DNA of 64,000 nucleotides from a virus, in IMG/VR virus record IMGVR_UViG_3300042309_002885, positions 57,926 through 121,925 of that record; one strand, given 5' to 3'. Numbering within the stretch: the stretch's first letter is position 1; the number at the start of each line of letters is the position of its first letter. The translations under genes were made by a program, and so were the position numbers. Shown one piece after another: positions 16,558-24,048 of the stretch. A model generated the notes under the pieces. That model was not told the DNA's origin and ran no database searches. It saw only the letters and a list, made by a program, of their open reading frames with translations.

Positions 16558-17048
16558 TAATGACAATCTGGGCAACCTCCGCAAGTACAGCCTTGTTTTG
16601 CATAAGAACAACCTACATCTTCATGACCCGCATTATACATATCCTCCTCCTCATGATGGCAACAATCTGTACCTTCACCTTCGTGTTGTTTGAACTCCAT
16701 CCAGTGATAAACAGAAGAAATATAATCGGACGCCTTTGTAATTTTTGAAGATACCCACCCCTCTAATCCAGACATCTGCTGTACCATTTCCTTTAATTTA
16801 GGAGCATATTCAGCGAGCTTATGAAGTTCAGCTGATGCCATTTCTATTTCACTGGGGTCGTTTTCACCTGCATGCTCTGCATGTTCTTCTTCATGTGATT
16901 CATGACCTTCGTGATCGATCTCTGCACCAGGTAAATCCATCGTTATCATTACTGGTTTACCGCCTAACATACTAGTAGGTGATAGTGGCGTACCACCTAC
17001 ATTACCATATGCTTCTGCTAGCATCTTTAAATCTTCTCTCTTTGACAT
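16557..17048 (-). CDS. His/Cys-rich putative virion protein
   Basis: A 163-residue protein. The leader MSKREDLKMLAEAYG ends in an LAE site followed by A, like a prohead-protease site. A His/Glu-rich segment (HEGHESHEEEHAEHAG) is at about residues 47-62. It then has LEGWVSSKITKASDYISSV, a motif shared by several phage virion proteins, and a His/Cys-rich C-terminus (DCCHHEEE, CTCGGCPDCH). The two metal-binding ends suggest zinc or copper binding. It has its own late octamer. Confidence 0.65.
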   Translation of the reverse strand: MSKREDLKMLAEAYGNVGGTPLSPTSMLGGKPVMITMDLPGAEIDHEGHESHEEEHAEHAGENDPSEIEMASAELHKLAEYAPKLKEMVQQMSGLEGWVSSKITKASDYISSVYHWMEFKQHEGEGTDCCHHEEEDMYNAGHEDVGCSYAKQGCTCGGCPDCH

Positions 17049-17053
17049 GTTAA

Positions 17054-17061
17054 TATTTATG
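17054..17061 (-). promoter_or_regulatory. T4-like late promoter (CATAAATA)
   Basis: The octamer CATAAATA on the - strand ends 5 bases before the ATG at 17048. It overlaps the last codons of the upstream nucleotidyltransferase gene. Confidence 0.6.
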
Positions 17062-17590
17062 TTATACCTAGTATCTTCTTAATTCTTTCTTTATCAGTTT
17101 GATTAATAATTTCCGGTACAAAGAAATCTATTGAAGTGGGGTCTTTAGATATTATTTTTTCTCTTGTTGTAGTTCCACGTACACCCTCTCCACTTAGAGG
17201 TATATCCACTATATATACATTGGGGTATTTTTCAGGGTTTTTACGGAAAGAATTATATCTTGCACTATCTTCCGGGCCAGCACCAACAATAATATTTAAG
17301 TTAGGATTATCTAGAGCATAATCATAAGTAGAATTTAACGGTGTAACCGGACTCTTATACACTTCTACAGGTCTTGATAGATAAGGTACATATATACTCC
17401 ATATCAAATATGACGTTTCCTGATCTATACCATCACGAGGGCTTTTACCTATAAATACAACACCCTTATCTGCTTTTTTTAATAATTCGTTTAGTGCTTC
17501 AAAATGTCCCTTGGTGGGTGGTTTGAAGCCTCCAGGGAAGACAGCCACTGTTTCTTTTTTCTGCTCAAAGAATATTTTAAAACTTTTCAT
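17057..17590 (-). CDS. Nucleotidyltransferase (cytidylyltransferase/NMNAT-like) with capsid-targeting-like leader
   Basis: A 177-residue protein. VAVFPGGFKPPTKGHFEAL (residues about 16-34) is the HIGH-type phosphate loop of the NMN adenylyl/cytidylyltransferase superfamily (G.F.P.T.GH). VFIGKSPRDG and IIVGAGPEDSARYNSFRK follow, and GVRGTTTREKI stands where the family's ISxTxxR motif is expected. The leader MKSFKIFFEQ is nearly identical to that of the gene at 16117. Substrate unproven (NMN, FMN or other). It overlaps the upstream gene by 4 bases. Confidence 0.75.
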   Translation of the reverse strand: MKSFKIFFEQKKETVAVFPGGFKPPTKGHFEALNELLKKADKGVVFIGKSPRDGIDQETSYLIWSIYVPYLSRPVEVYKSPVTPLNSTYDYALDNPNLNIIVGAGPEDSARYNSFRKNPEKYPNVYIVDIPLSGEGVRGTTTREKIISKDPTSIDFFVPEIINQTDKERIKKILGIT

Positions 17591-19281
17591 ATACGACCTT
17601 TATTTTTATGGAAAGTTGGGGATATAACCTTAAAGATAAATGTATCTGTTGGTTGTGAAATCTTTATAACTAAGCCTTCATAATCACCTAGCTTCCCTGC
17701 TAGTTTTCCTAACTTACGAAGTATTTTTGTGTGCATCCTGCGCTGATACGGTAATAGTACCCTTATTAAATGAGACCTCATGTCTTTTTTAGCTGCTTGA
17801 TCGTCACGCTTTCTCGAGGCGTTGTAAAGAACTTCTTCGTAATTTGGGTTTTGAGCCACGAAGGTTTTAATCTCCTGAGCTGCATTTTCTGTTTCGTATT
17901 TTAAATTTATTGGATCAAACACATCAATGCCGAGAGGTATAAATTTAACATTACTATCCGATAGATCGGTTAAACTTCTCGTTATACCTTCCACCAATTC
18001 TGAAGAAAGCTCCTGGCCATTATAATCTGTTACAGAAATAATAGGAAAAGTCGACCATACACCTAGCTTGTCTCTCTCATAATTTGTTGCAACAAAGTAT
18101 ACAATACCCGGAAGCTCTTCACGTGTTAGTGCAAACGGTGAGTAAAGCCATTCTGCCTGTACTCTAATACCATCAATTTTTAAGTCCTTTTTATATCTCA
18201 ACAGTGTTTTATATACAAGTTTTTTAATCTTAGAGAAGTTTTCTTCGAAAGCCTTTCTGGTGGGTTCATGCATTATTTTATCCTTAAAAACACCATCAAC
18301 AACAGGCCCTGAATAGCTACCCTGTAAAAAGAATTTATTTTGCGGAGTAATGCCGAACTTAACTGACATCCCATCAGCTTTTTCTGATATACTTGAATTA
18401 CCTGGTTGTATTACGCCATTTGTTTGCTCTAATGCATCAATAAGTTTGGTGAAGTTTTCAAAATCCATTGAATACTGATTCGGTTTATATTCTGAATATA
18501 AGTGTTGCACTCCTATTCTTTTACCTGTCGAATCAGCGCTTTCTTTCACAATCTCATTACCACTAAAAATATCTATACCGTCCTTGCTAATAGTCTGTCT
18601 TGCTTCATTAAGGAGTGACATTATTATGTTAATATCCTTATATTTTTTGAGTAGAAATGCTATTATAGATTTTATATTGATGAGGTTTCTAGCACGTGCG
18701 CTAGAATCACCCAGCAAAATTTGTGACACTCTATCTGGATTTGTATTTTCAATAGTACTACCTGTTTGACGATCTGTAATACCTTTTAAGCCACTCCACC
18801 TTAAATTTAAATTTTTAGCCAAGTTAGCCATAACTACACTTCTATACGCTCCCTTAAGCGGGAAGGGTTCGTCGTTAGCTAGTGCAAATTTTGCAAAATT
18901 AATATCGGGTACAAACATGAAATCTGTTTGTACATATTCACCGTCTTTGTTGTATATGGGTGTTTTGAAATGAACACTTATACCTGATTTTGCAATATAA
19001 TCTTTTGGATTTAAGTTACGTTCCATACACCAATTGGCAAGAATATCGTATAACCGTACCTTAGACATTTTAAGCTCGTTAATAGCTATATCTAAATCTC
19101 CTGATGTCTCTCTTTTGCCTGTACTACCTAATAGGTTATTGTTTAAATTTACCCCTACTATTTTGGATAGAAAATCTACAGTTGGCTTTATGTCTACTAA
19201 GCTTATACGCTGCGTAGGATGTTGTTTAAAAACATTACCACCTTCTTGGAGAATGTTAAAGTATTTGTAAAAGTTAATCAT
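17587..19281 (-). CDS. Nucleotidyltransferase-nucleic acid ligase fusion with capsid-targeting-like leader
   Basis: A 564-residue, two-part protein. Residues about 45-150 hold NLLGSTGKRETSGDLDIAI, the GS...(G/S)DLD motif of pol-beta-type nucleotidyltransferases. Residues about 290-560 hold SISEKADGMSVKFGI (KADG, the ligase nucleotidyl-lysine motif I), GIRVQAEWLYSP (motif III region), EGLVIKI (motif IV) and FIFKVISP (motif V), so it is an ATP-type DNA/RNA ligase fold. The leader MINFYKYFNILQEGGN has an LQE/G prohead-type site. It overlaps the small gene upstream by 8 bases. Confidence 0.75.
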   Translation of the reverse strand: MINFYKYFNILQEGGNVFKQHPTQRISLVDIKPTVDFLSKIVGVNLNNNLLGSTGKRETSGDLDIAINELKMSKVRLYDILANWCMERNLNPKDYIAKSGISVHFKTPIYNKDGEYVQTDFMFVPDINFAKFALANDEPFPLKGAYRSVVMANLAKNLNLRWSGLKGITDRQTGSTIENTNPDRVSQILLGDSSARARNLINIKSIIAFLLKKYKDINIIMSLLNEARQTISKDGIDIFSGNEIVKESADSTGKRIGVQHLYSEYKPNQYSMDFENFTKLIDALEQTNGVIQPGNSSISEKADGMSVKFGITPQNKFFLQGSYSGPVVDGVFKDKIMHEPTRKAFEENFSKIKKLVYKTLLRYKKDLKIDGIRVQAEWLYSPFALTREELPGIVYFVATNYERDKLGVWSTFPIISVTDYNGQELSSELVEGITRSLTDLSDSNVKFIPLGIDVFDPINLKYETENAAQEIKTFVAQNPNYEEVLYNASRKRDDQAAKKDMRSHLIRVLLPYQRRMHTKILRKLGKLAGKLGDYEGLVIKISQPTDTFIFKVISPTFHKNKGRI

Positions 19282-19419
19282 ACTGAGATAGAATGTTTTT
19301 TATTTCCGGGGTACTAGTATTAATTTTTGTTATATTAGCCTTACTCTGTGTAATATCTGCTTTACTACCACCTCTCACTAAATTTTTCCGTATAAATTTT
19401 TTGTAGCTCTCTTAGACAT
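19274..19419 (-). pseudogene. Small gene interrupted by a -1 frameshift (5-A run)
   Basis: The ATG at 19419 overlaps the upstream stop by 8 bases. Frame 0 gives MSKRATKNLYGKI and then stops. After the K of YGK, a -1 shift at GGA-AAA-ATT continues as NLVRGGSKADITQ... and ends in ILSQYD at a stop at 19274, which overlaps the next start by 8 bases. With the shift the product is 48 residues. The overlap geometry on both sides matches neighbouring genes, so the coding unit is real. It could be programmed -1 frameshifting, a true mutation or a homopolymer error (5 versus 6 A). Confidence 0.6.
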
Positions 19420-20137
19420 TACTTAAATTATCTTCTACTTCTTTGTCTTCAAGTGATTGTGCTAAAATGCTCTGAATAGCTTCTACTATTTTTTCTGGAT
19501 CAATATCTGCATATTCATTTACAATAGGTTTAATTATCATTAACTCTTCATCAGTAGGTGAGTGTTTAAGAGCTTTCATAATTAACTCTTTATAGAGCGA
19601 ATTAAAAACCTCTGATAGGTCGAGGTCATTTTCTGAATTACTACCCGGTGGTGTCTCGAGCTTAGTATCTGCACTAGGTGCTATTTTACTTGTATCAGAT
19701 TGTGGTTCTGTTGCATCAGCAGACTGTTCAATAAATATCATATATTTATTGAGTAAATTGAGAGTTTTCGACTCTACTCTCAGACTTCTATCTAATGATA
19801 TAATTTGCTTTATATTTTTAATTACTTTTGAAACAGGTACATTTACCATGTTTTTAATTGTATCTATTTTATTATAGATATATTTTTCTCTCTGTGAGCC
19901 AAACATCTTTGGGTTGAAGATAAAAGCATTTGTAAGAATTTTTATTACATATTTCTCGTTGCTAGTTAGTTGTTTAGGCACTCCGGTAGGTGCTTCTTGT
20001 GCTGTATTAGGTATGGGTGTAATACCTGCAGGATTCATTCCAGCTACAGTGCTACCAGGCTGTTCTGGCGTCTGTTCTTCAAGAACACCGTATTTAACTA
20101 GATAATTATTAAAAAGTTGTATTGTTTTATTTTTCAT
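19412..20137 (-). CDS. Putative head-targeted protein of unknown function
   Basis: A 241-residue protein. It begins MKNKTIQLFNNYLVKYGVLEEQ, with an LEE/Q site after a basic, amphipathic leader. A Pro/Thr-rich linker follows (about 25-57), then a helical, Lys-rich region (NEKYVIKILTNAFIFNP, KVIKNIKQII), a second Ser/Pro-rich linker (about 135-165) and an acidic helical C-terminus. A further FIEQ site occurs at about residue 133. It overlaps the upstream gene by 4 bases. No fold recognised; grouped with the virion cohort. Confidence 0.6.
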   Translation of the reverse strand: MKNKTIQLFNNYLVKYGVLEEQTPEQPGSTVAGMNPAGITPIPNTAQEAPTGVPKQLTSNEKYVIKILTNAFIFNPKMFGSQREKYIYNKIDTIKNMVNVPVSKVIKNIKQIISLDRSLRVESKTLNLLNKYMIFIEQSADATEPQSDTSKIAPSADTKLETPPGSNSENDLDLSEVFNSLYKELIMKALKHSPTDEELMIIKPIVNEYADIDPEKIVEAIQSILAQSLEDKEVEDNLSNV

Positions 20138-20610
20138 ATAACGTTTACACTATTTGAGGTTAGGCCCTTCTTTGATGCTTTAATAGCTTCGCGTATATTA
20201 TTTGTAACACGCTTATATACACCAATACCCTCTTTTGCGACATTTTCACGCTCACCCACTGCTGTTTTAGCTTGCTGGTATGCAGATCCTAACTTACCTG
20301 CTGCCCACCCAAGAGGTCCATTTTTTGCTTTTGCTGCGAGTTCTTCAACTCCATGGTCTAAGCTATACGTAATACTCTCATTATCTTCTTCAGGTGTATT
20401 ACTATTGTTTGACTCACTAACACTTGTAACATGCAATGTAATAGTACTTCCTTTTACTTGTATTAGAAGTTCTTCTGGTTTATTCGTAGATATTACATTT
20501 ATTTCAGGTATTTTATTTAAAAGATCTGCTAACAAATCTACCATTTCTCCCTTTGCAGTACTATCTGCAGAAGGCATAGTACCCTCTACAATATCTAAAA
20601 ACTTACTCAT
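20134..20610 (-). CDS. Putative head-targeted protein of unknown function (IVE leader site)
   Basis: A 158-residue protein. It begins MSKFLDIVEGTMPS, an IVE/G site that fits (I/L)xE cleavage. The middle has a small beta region (EELLIQVKGSTITLHVTSV). The C-terminal half is helical and Ala/Lys-rich: GPLGWAAGKLGSAYQQAKTAVGERE. This GWA..KLG.A..QAK.AVG.RE pattern is shared by several uncharacterised marine T4-like phage proteins. It is the first gene of the 20610-17057 late operon. Confidence 0.6.
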   Translation of the reverse strand: MSKFLDIVEGTMPSADSTAKGEMVDLLADLLNKIPEINVISTNKPEELLIQVKGSTITLHVTSVSESNNSNTPEEDNESITYSLDHGVEELAAKAKNGPLGWAAGKLGSAYQQAKTAVGERENVAKEGIGVYKRVTNNIREAIKASKKGLTSNSVNVI

Positions 20611-20615
20611 GTTTA

Positions 20616-20623
20616 TATTTATC
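20616..20623 (-). promoter_or_regulatory. T4-like late promoter (GATAAATA)
   Basis: The octamer GATAAATA on the - strand ends 5 bases before the ATG at 20610. It is inside the end of the gene at 20619. Confidence 0.6.
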
Positions 20624-21149
20624 GTAAAAGCATAATTTTATTACCTGGCTGCTTTAGATAAGTATCAACAACATAGAGCAGTTGCCATTTTTTTAAAAAA
20701 CGCTTAAATTTCTGAAAAGCCTTTACACTATCCTTTTTTAGCATAATGCATCTTTCTAATTCCTCTACACACATACAATCTCTATTATCTAATTTAGATA
20801 CGAATTGCTGTAGATATAAATCACTAAAAATTACCTGACATGGTAATTTTTCTAAGAATTCAACAATAAAACGAGTGTTGTTATCATTTTTATTTTTTTT
20901 AAAAAAAATAATTATTTCTTTATTTTTGGATTCTTTTTTTAAAAAATCGCATAATGCTAATAAAACACTATGATAAAGAAGTTTAATACTATCGTTCGAT
21001 TTGAGATCTGTTATTGAATATGAATCTAAAAGAGGATATAATTTTAGATATGCGTCATTTAAAATATAATCGAAATTAATTAAGAGTAAATTATGTTTTT
21101 TTAACTCTTGATATTCCAGGTCTTGATACTCGTAAGTTAATAATTCCAT
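20619..21149 (-). CDS. Unknown AT-rich protein following the GIY-YIG endonuclease
   Basis: The start at 21149 (MELLTYEYQ) gives a 176-residue protein that overlaps the endonuclease gene by 59 bases; an ATG at 21248 would overlap more. The protein is Lys/Leu/Ile-rich (LLINFDYILNDAYLKLYPLL; IIIFFKKNKNDNN) and more AT-rich than its neighbours. RDCMCVEELERCIMLKK holds a Cys cluster. No family recognised. It may have arrived with the endonuclease as an insertion between two head-cohort genes. Confidence 0.45.
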   Translation of the reverse strand: MELLTYEYQDLEYQELKKHNLLLINFDYILNDAYLKLYPLLDSYSITDLKSNDSIKLLYHSVLLALCDFLKKESKNKEIIIFFKKNKNDNNTRFIVEFLEKLPCQVIFSDLYLQQFVSKLDNRDCMCVEELERCIMLKKDSVKAFQKFKRFLKKWQLLYVVDTYLKQPGNKIMLLR

Positions 21150-21519
21150 TATAATAATCCTCGCGTAATAAAACCTCTTTGTCAAATTGAAGTTTAGCTT
21201 CTGCATATGCAAGTGCAAATTTTGACTCACAAAATTGTAATATTTCAAACTTGAAATTATTTTTACCGTGTATTTTAATATCTTCGTTTAATTCTCTTGA
21301 GGATGATGTGTATACTCTCCAGTCAGTTTCAACAGCTTGATGCCTTTTTTTTGTCTTACCTTTTAAAGGTTGCTTTTTTTTAATAGTTATGCACTGTTTT
21401 TTACCTATATATTTTTTATTTGTTATTATACATGTAATGCAATATATAAAGCCGAAGGGCGTAGTAGCTGTATTATAAACTACATTTTCCGCTAAATGCC
21501 AGTGACCAGTATCAATCAT
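21091..21519 (-). CDS. GIY-YIG endonuclease (Seg-like)
   Basis: A 142-residue protein. FGFIYCITCIITNKKYIGKKQ is the GIY-YIG motif (FIY...YIG), followed by DWRVYTSSSRELNEDIKIHGKNNF and EILQFCESKFALAYAEAKLQF. The Y.SSS..L..DI...GK..F...IL pattern is that of Seg-type phage homing endonucleases and of GIY-YIG proteins in many phages. The start overlaps the stop of the gene at 21516 as ATGA. It is probably selfish DNA, and could mark an insertion in the late operon. Confidence 0.8.
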   Translation of the reverse strand: MIDTGHWHLAENVVYNTATTPFGFIYCITCIITNKKYIGKKQCITIKKKQPLKGKTKKRHQAVETDWRVYTSSSRELNEDIKIHGKNNFKFEILQFCESKFALAYAEAKLQFDKEVLLREDYYNGIINLRVSRPGISRVKKT

Positions 21520-21725
21520 TTTTTTATTTTCTTGCGGCGCTTATTTTTATACTTACCTTTTCTTGTAAATACAGCGCCGCCTTTTGGTATTTGTAACTTG
21601 CCCGGAGCATAAAAATCACCACTAAAAGGTGTATCTGGTGTAAATCCTCCTACACTACCTCCAAGTGCAGAACCTGCTGTGAGGTTTTCATAAAAAAACT
21701 GCTTAAAAGTTCCAGTTGATTTCAT
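21516..21725 (-). CDS. Small head-cohort protein with FFYEN leader
   Basis: A 69-residue protein. It begins MKSTGTFKQFFYENLTAG, close to the MKSFK.FFE leaders. A Gly-rich middle (GSALGGSVGGFTPDTP) leads to GDFYAPGKLQIPKGG and a very basic C-terminus (RKGKYKNKRRKKIKK), which could bind packaged DNA. Short proteins of this layout (leader, Gly-rich linker, DFYAPGD-type motif, basic tail) occur in marine T4-like phages. It is driven by a perfect late octamer that overlaps the uvsY promoter on the other strand. Confidence 0.6.
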   Translation of the reverse strand: MKSTGTFKQFFYENLTAGSALGGSVGGFTPDTPFSGDFYAPGKLQIPKGGAVFTRKGKYKNKRRKKIKK

Positions 21726-21744
21726 TATATAAAGTATTTATAAT
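21716..21744 (+). promoter_or_regulatory. Sigma70-like promoter of uvsY, leaderless at GTG
   Basis: TTGATT (21716-21721), 17-base spacer, TATAAT (21739-21744). The expected transcription start is 21751, the G of the uvsY GTG start codon. There is no room for a Shine-Dalgarno. Confidence 0.7.
21735..21742 (-). promoter_or_regulatory. T4-like late promoter (TATAAATA) opposite the uvsY -10 box
   Basis: A perfect late octamer on the - strand, 9 bases before the ATG at 21725. It shares bases 21739-21742 with the -10 box of the + strand uvsY promoter, so the two cannot easily be occupied together. Confidence 0.65.
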
Positions 21745-21750
21745 AATTCT

Positions 21751-22146
21751 GTGGAATTGCTAAATAAATATAAACAGGAAATCGAACAAGATCTCATAAT
21801 AAACGATTTCAATATTAAAGAAGTTCAACTTAAACTCGCAAGTCGTAAACATTTTTGGGCTGCGCGATTAATCGATGAAAAAATTAAGTTAAACAGTTTA
21901 CTAAAAAGAAAAAAACAACTCAAAAAGGCATTAACTGTAAAAATTATAAACGAGGCTCCTGTCAGACTTACACAACAAACTGCAGAACAAGCAGCTGAAA
22001 ACACCGATGAAATTATCAGTATTGCTGATAAAATTAAAGAGAGTGAATTTATAATAGAATATCTTGAAAAGGTAGAAAAAATTATGGTAAATTTACACTG
22101 GGATATCAAAAATATTATTGATATACAAAAAATGGAGCAATTATGA
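21751..22146 (+). CDS. uvsY: Recombination mediator UvsY-like
   Basis: A 131-residue protein starting at GTG. The N-terminus is LLNKYKQEIEQDLIINDFNIKEVQLKLASRKHFWAARLIDEKIKL, and the C-terminus is helical (ESEFIIEYLEKVEKIMVNLHWDIKNIIDI). Its length, all-helical layout and the WAARLIDEK...LKRKK segment match T4 UvsY (137 aa), and it lies directly before uvsW as in T4 relatives. UvsY loads UvsX onto gp32-coated ssDNA. The stop overlaps the uvsW start as ATGA (4 bases). Confidence 0.75.
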   Translation: MELLNKYKQEIEQDLIINDFNIKEVQLKLASRKHFWAARLIDEKIKLNSLLKRKKQLKKALTVKIINEAPVRLTQQTAEQAAENTDEIISIADKIKESEFIIEYLEKVEKIMVNLHWDIKNIIDIQKMEQL

Positions 22147-23594
22147 TAGTTCTAGATTATTTGCCATCAAAAAACAAGCTCATAATAAAATGTGAGAATG
22201 AAAAAACATTTTCGCTTTTACGGGAGCACTTTAGCGTGGTAGATAAAAATTCTTCTTTTAAACAAAATCGTTTCAAGAGATATGGTGTAAAGATACCATC
22301 ACGAAAATACTGCATCACACCAACAGGTCAGTGCGATATAGGATTATACGAAGAACTTAATAACTATTTTATTGAAAAACAAATAGTAGAAAAAATCTCT
22401 ATAACACCATTATTGCAATCAGCTTTGAATATTGGTAAACAGTGGTTATTAAATAATAATTTAAATATACAACTACGCGACTATCAGAAAGAAGTAGTTC
22501 AAAAAGCTATAACCGCTGGCTGTGGTACGTGTGTTCTTGGAACTGGCGCTGGTAAGACTTTTGTAACAGCTGCTCTGATTGAATCATTTCATTTAAATGC
22601 ATCACGTAAATCAACTTTTAAATGCTTAATGGTAGTACCGGATATAGGCCTTGTAGAACAAACCTATAACGAATTTCAAAAATCCGGTATTACTGCACAT
22701 ATTACAAAGTGGTCCGGTGCAAACACACTTGATATAAACGCAAATATAATTATATGTAATATACAAATATTGCAGTCACAGCTTGCAGAAAATAATTGGA
22801 TAAAACACGTTGATCTGCTCGTTATAGATGAGTGTCATAAAATAAGACCTGACAACAAAATTAGTAAGATAATTACCACTATTAAAACGAGACACAAATA
22901 TGGTTTTACTGGAACCTTACCAGAGGATGCATACGATCGTTGGTTTATTATCGGTAAAATAGGTCCGGTTTTATACAAAAAAAGTAGCTACGAGCTCAGG
23001 ACTGAAAACTTTCTTTCAAATGTCGAGATAAAAATATTAAGGCTTAACTATAGTAATAATTTTATTCCTAAGACAGATAAGTCTGAATATAGAAGTGAGT
23101 TAAACTTCATACACAATTGTGATAAGCGCAACACCATTATACAAAGGCTTTGCCATAAACTTACAAGTAATACTCTCATTCTCGTGAATCATATTATTCA
23201 TGGTGAAATTTTATTTAATAAACTCTCTCCTCTAACAGATAAACAGGTATTTTTTATACAGGGTGAAATAAATGTTGAAGAGAGAGAGCGTATTAAACAA
23301 ATAATGGAAAAAGACAGTAACGTTATATGTATTGCTATTAGTGCTATTTTTTCTACAGGTGTAAATGTTACTAATATTCATAATATCATTTTTGCAGCTG
23401 GCGGCAAATCCTTCATACGTACAGTTCAATCCATTGGCCGGGGATTGCGCTTACATAATCAAAAAAAGCGATTACTAATTATAGATATTTATGAAAATTT
23501 AAAATATAGTATAAGACATCAACTTAACAGGCAGAATATCTATATAACAGAAAAAATACAATATACAGAAAAAGTTATTGATATTACTCAATAA
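22143..23594 (+). CDS. uvsW: UvsW-like recombination helicase
   Basis: A 483-residue protein. LRDYQKEVVQKAI (Q-like motif), VLGTGAGKTFVTAALI (Walker A at about residue 133), LLVIDECHKIRP (DECH, about 229), YGFTGTLPED (motif III) and FIRTVQSIGRGLRLH (motif VI) place it in superfamily 2. LYKKSSYEL and the N-terminal SRKYC region match UvsW. It unwinds branched intermediates and ends origin-dependent replication late in T4 infection. The gp55 promoter overlaps its last codons. Confidence 0.9.
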   Translation: MIVLDYLPSKNKLIIKCENEKTFSLLREHFSVVDKNSSFKQNRFKRYGVKIPSRKYCITPTGQCDIGLYEELNNYFIEKQIVEKISITPLLQSALNIGKQWLLNNNLNIQLRDYQKEVVQKAITAGCGTCVLGTGAGKTFVTAALIESFHLNASRKSTFKCLMVVPDIGLVEQTYNEFQKSGITAHITKWSGANTLDINANIIICNIQILQSQLAENNWIKHVDLLVIDECHKIRPDNKISKIITTIKTRHKYGFTGTLPEDAYDRWFIIGKIGPVLYKKSSYELRTENFLSNVEIKILRLNYSNNFIPKTDKSEYRSELNFIHNCDKRNTIIQRLCHKLTSNTLILVNHIIHGEILFNKLSPLTDKQVFFIQGEINVEERERIKQIMEKDSNVICIAISAIFSTGVNVTNIHNIIFAAGGKSFIRTVQSIGRGLRLHNQKKRLLIIDIYENLKYSIRHQLNRQNIYITEKIQYTEKVIDITQ

Positions 23595-23605
23595 CATAAT
23601 ACTAT
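23578..23605 (+). promoter_or_regulatory. Sigma70-like promoter for gene 55
   Basis: TTGATA (23578-23583), 16-base spacer, TACTAT (23600-23605), then 5 bases to the ATG at 23611. The predicted transcription start is within a base of the start codon. It lies in the uvsW 3' coding end. Confidence 0.6.
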
Positions 23606-23610
23606 ACAGT

Positions 23611-24048
23611 ATGTCTAAAGAAAATTATTATGTTGATCCTCATGAATTTAAAGAATCGCTTCGTAAATATTATGAAACAGACAACCTTACAGACGATCTG
23701 GCAGAGAATATTAAAAAAATAGCCTATGGTTTGAGTTATAATAGTTCCTTTATCAATTACACATATAAAGATGATATGATAGGTGATTCATTAATAAAAA
23801 TGTATTCAGCTCTTAAAGGTAAAAAATATAGCTTCAAAGAAGAAACGAACCCCTTTTCATATTTTACAACAATCGCATTTAATGCTTTTGTTAATAGAAT
23901 AAAAAAAGAAAAAAGACATCACGAGGCAGAAAAAAATTACAGAGAAAAGGTATATGAGGATATAATGACTGATCCTAGGACATGTAATAATCTTGTTTAT
24001 ATTAAGCCGTCTAGTAATGAAGATGGTAGTTTTTACGATGAAAATTAA
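23611..24048 (+). CDS. 55: Late-transcription sigma factor gp55
   Basis: The start at 23611 (MSKENYY) follows the -10 box; an upstream ATG at 23578 overlaps the promoter. The 145-residue protein has AENIKKIAYGLSYNSSFINY, DDMIGDSLIKMYSAL and NPFSYFTTIAFNAFVNRIKKEKR. This is the gp55 core: a sigma region 2-like fold that reads the late promoter TATAAATA. It is shorter than T4 gp55 (185 aa). Its C-terminal tail (NEDGSFYDEN) is acidic with aromatic residues, the place where T4 gp55 contacts the sliding clamp. Gene 47 follows with an 11-base overlap. Confidence 0.85.
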   Translation: MSKENYYVDPHEFKESLRKYYETDNLTDDLAENIKKIAYGLSYNSSFINYTYKDDMIGDSLIKMYSALKGKKYSFKEETNPFSYFTTIAFNAFVNRIKKEKRHHEAEKNYREKVYEDIMTDPRTCNNLVYIKPSSNEDGSFYDEN

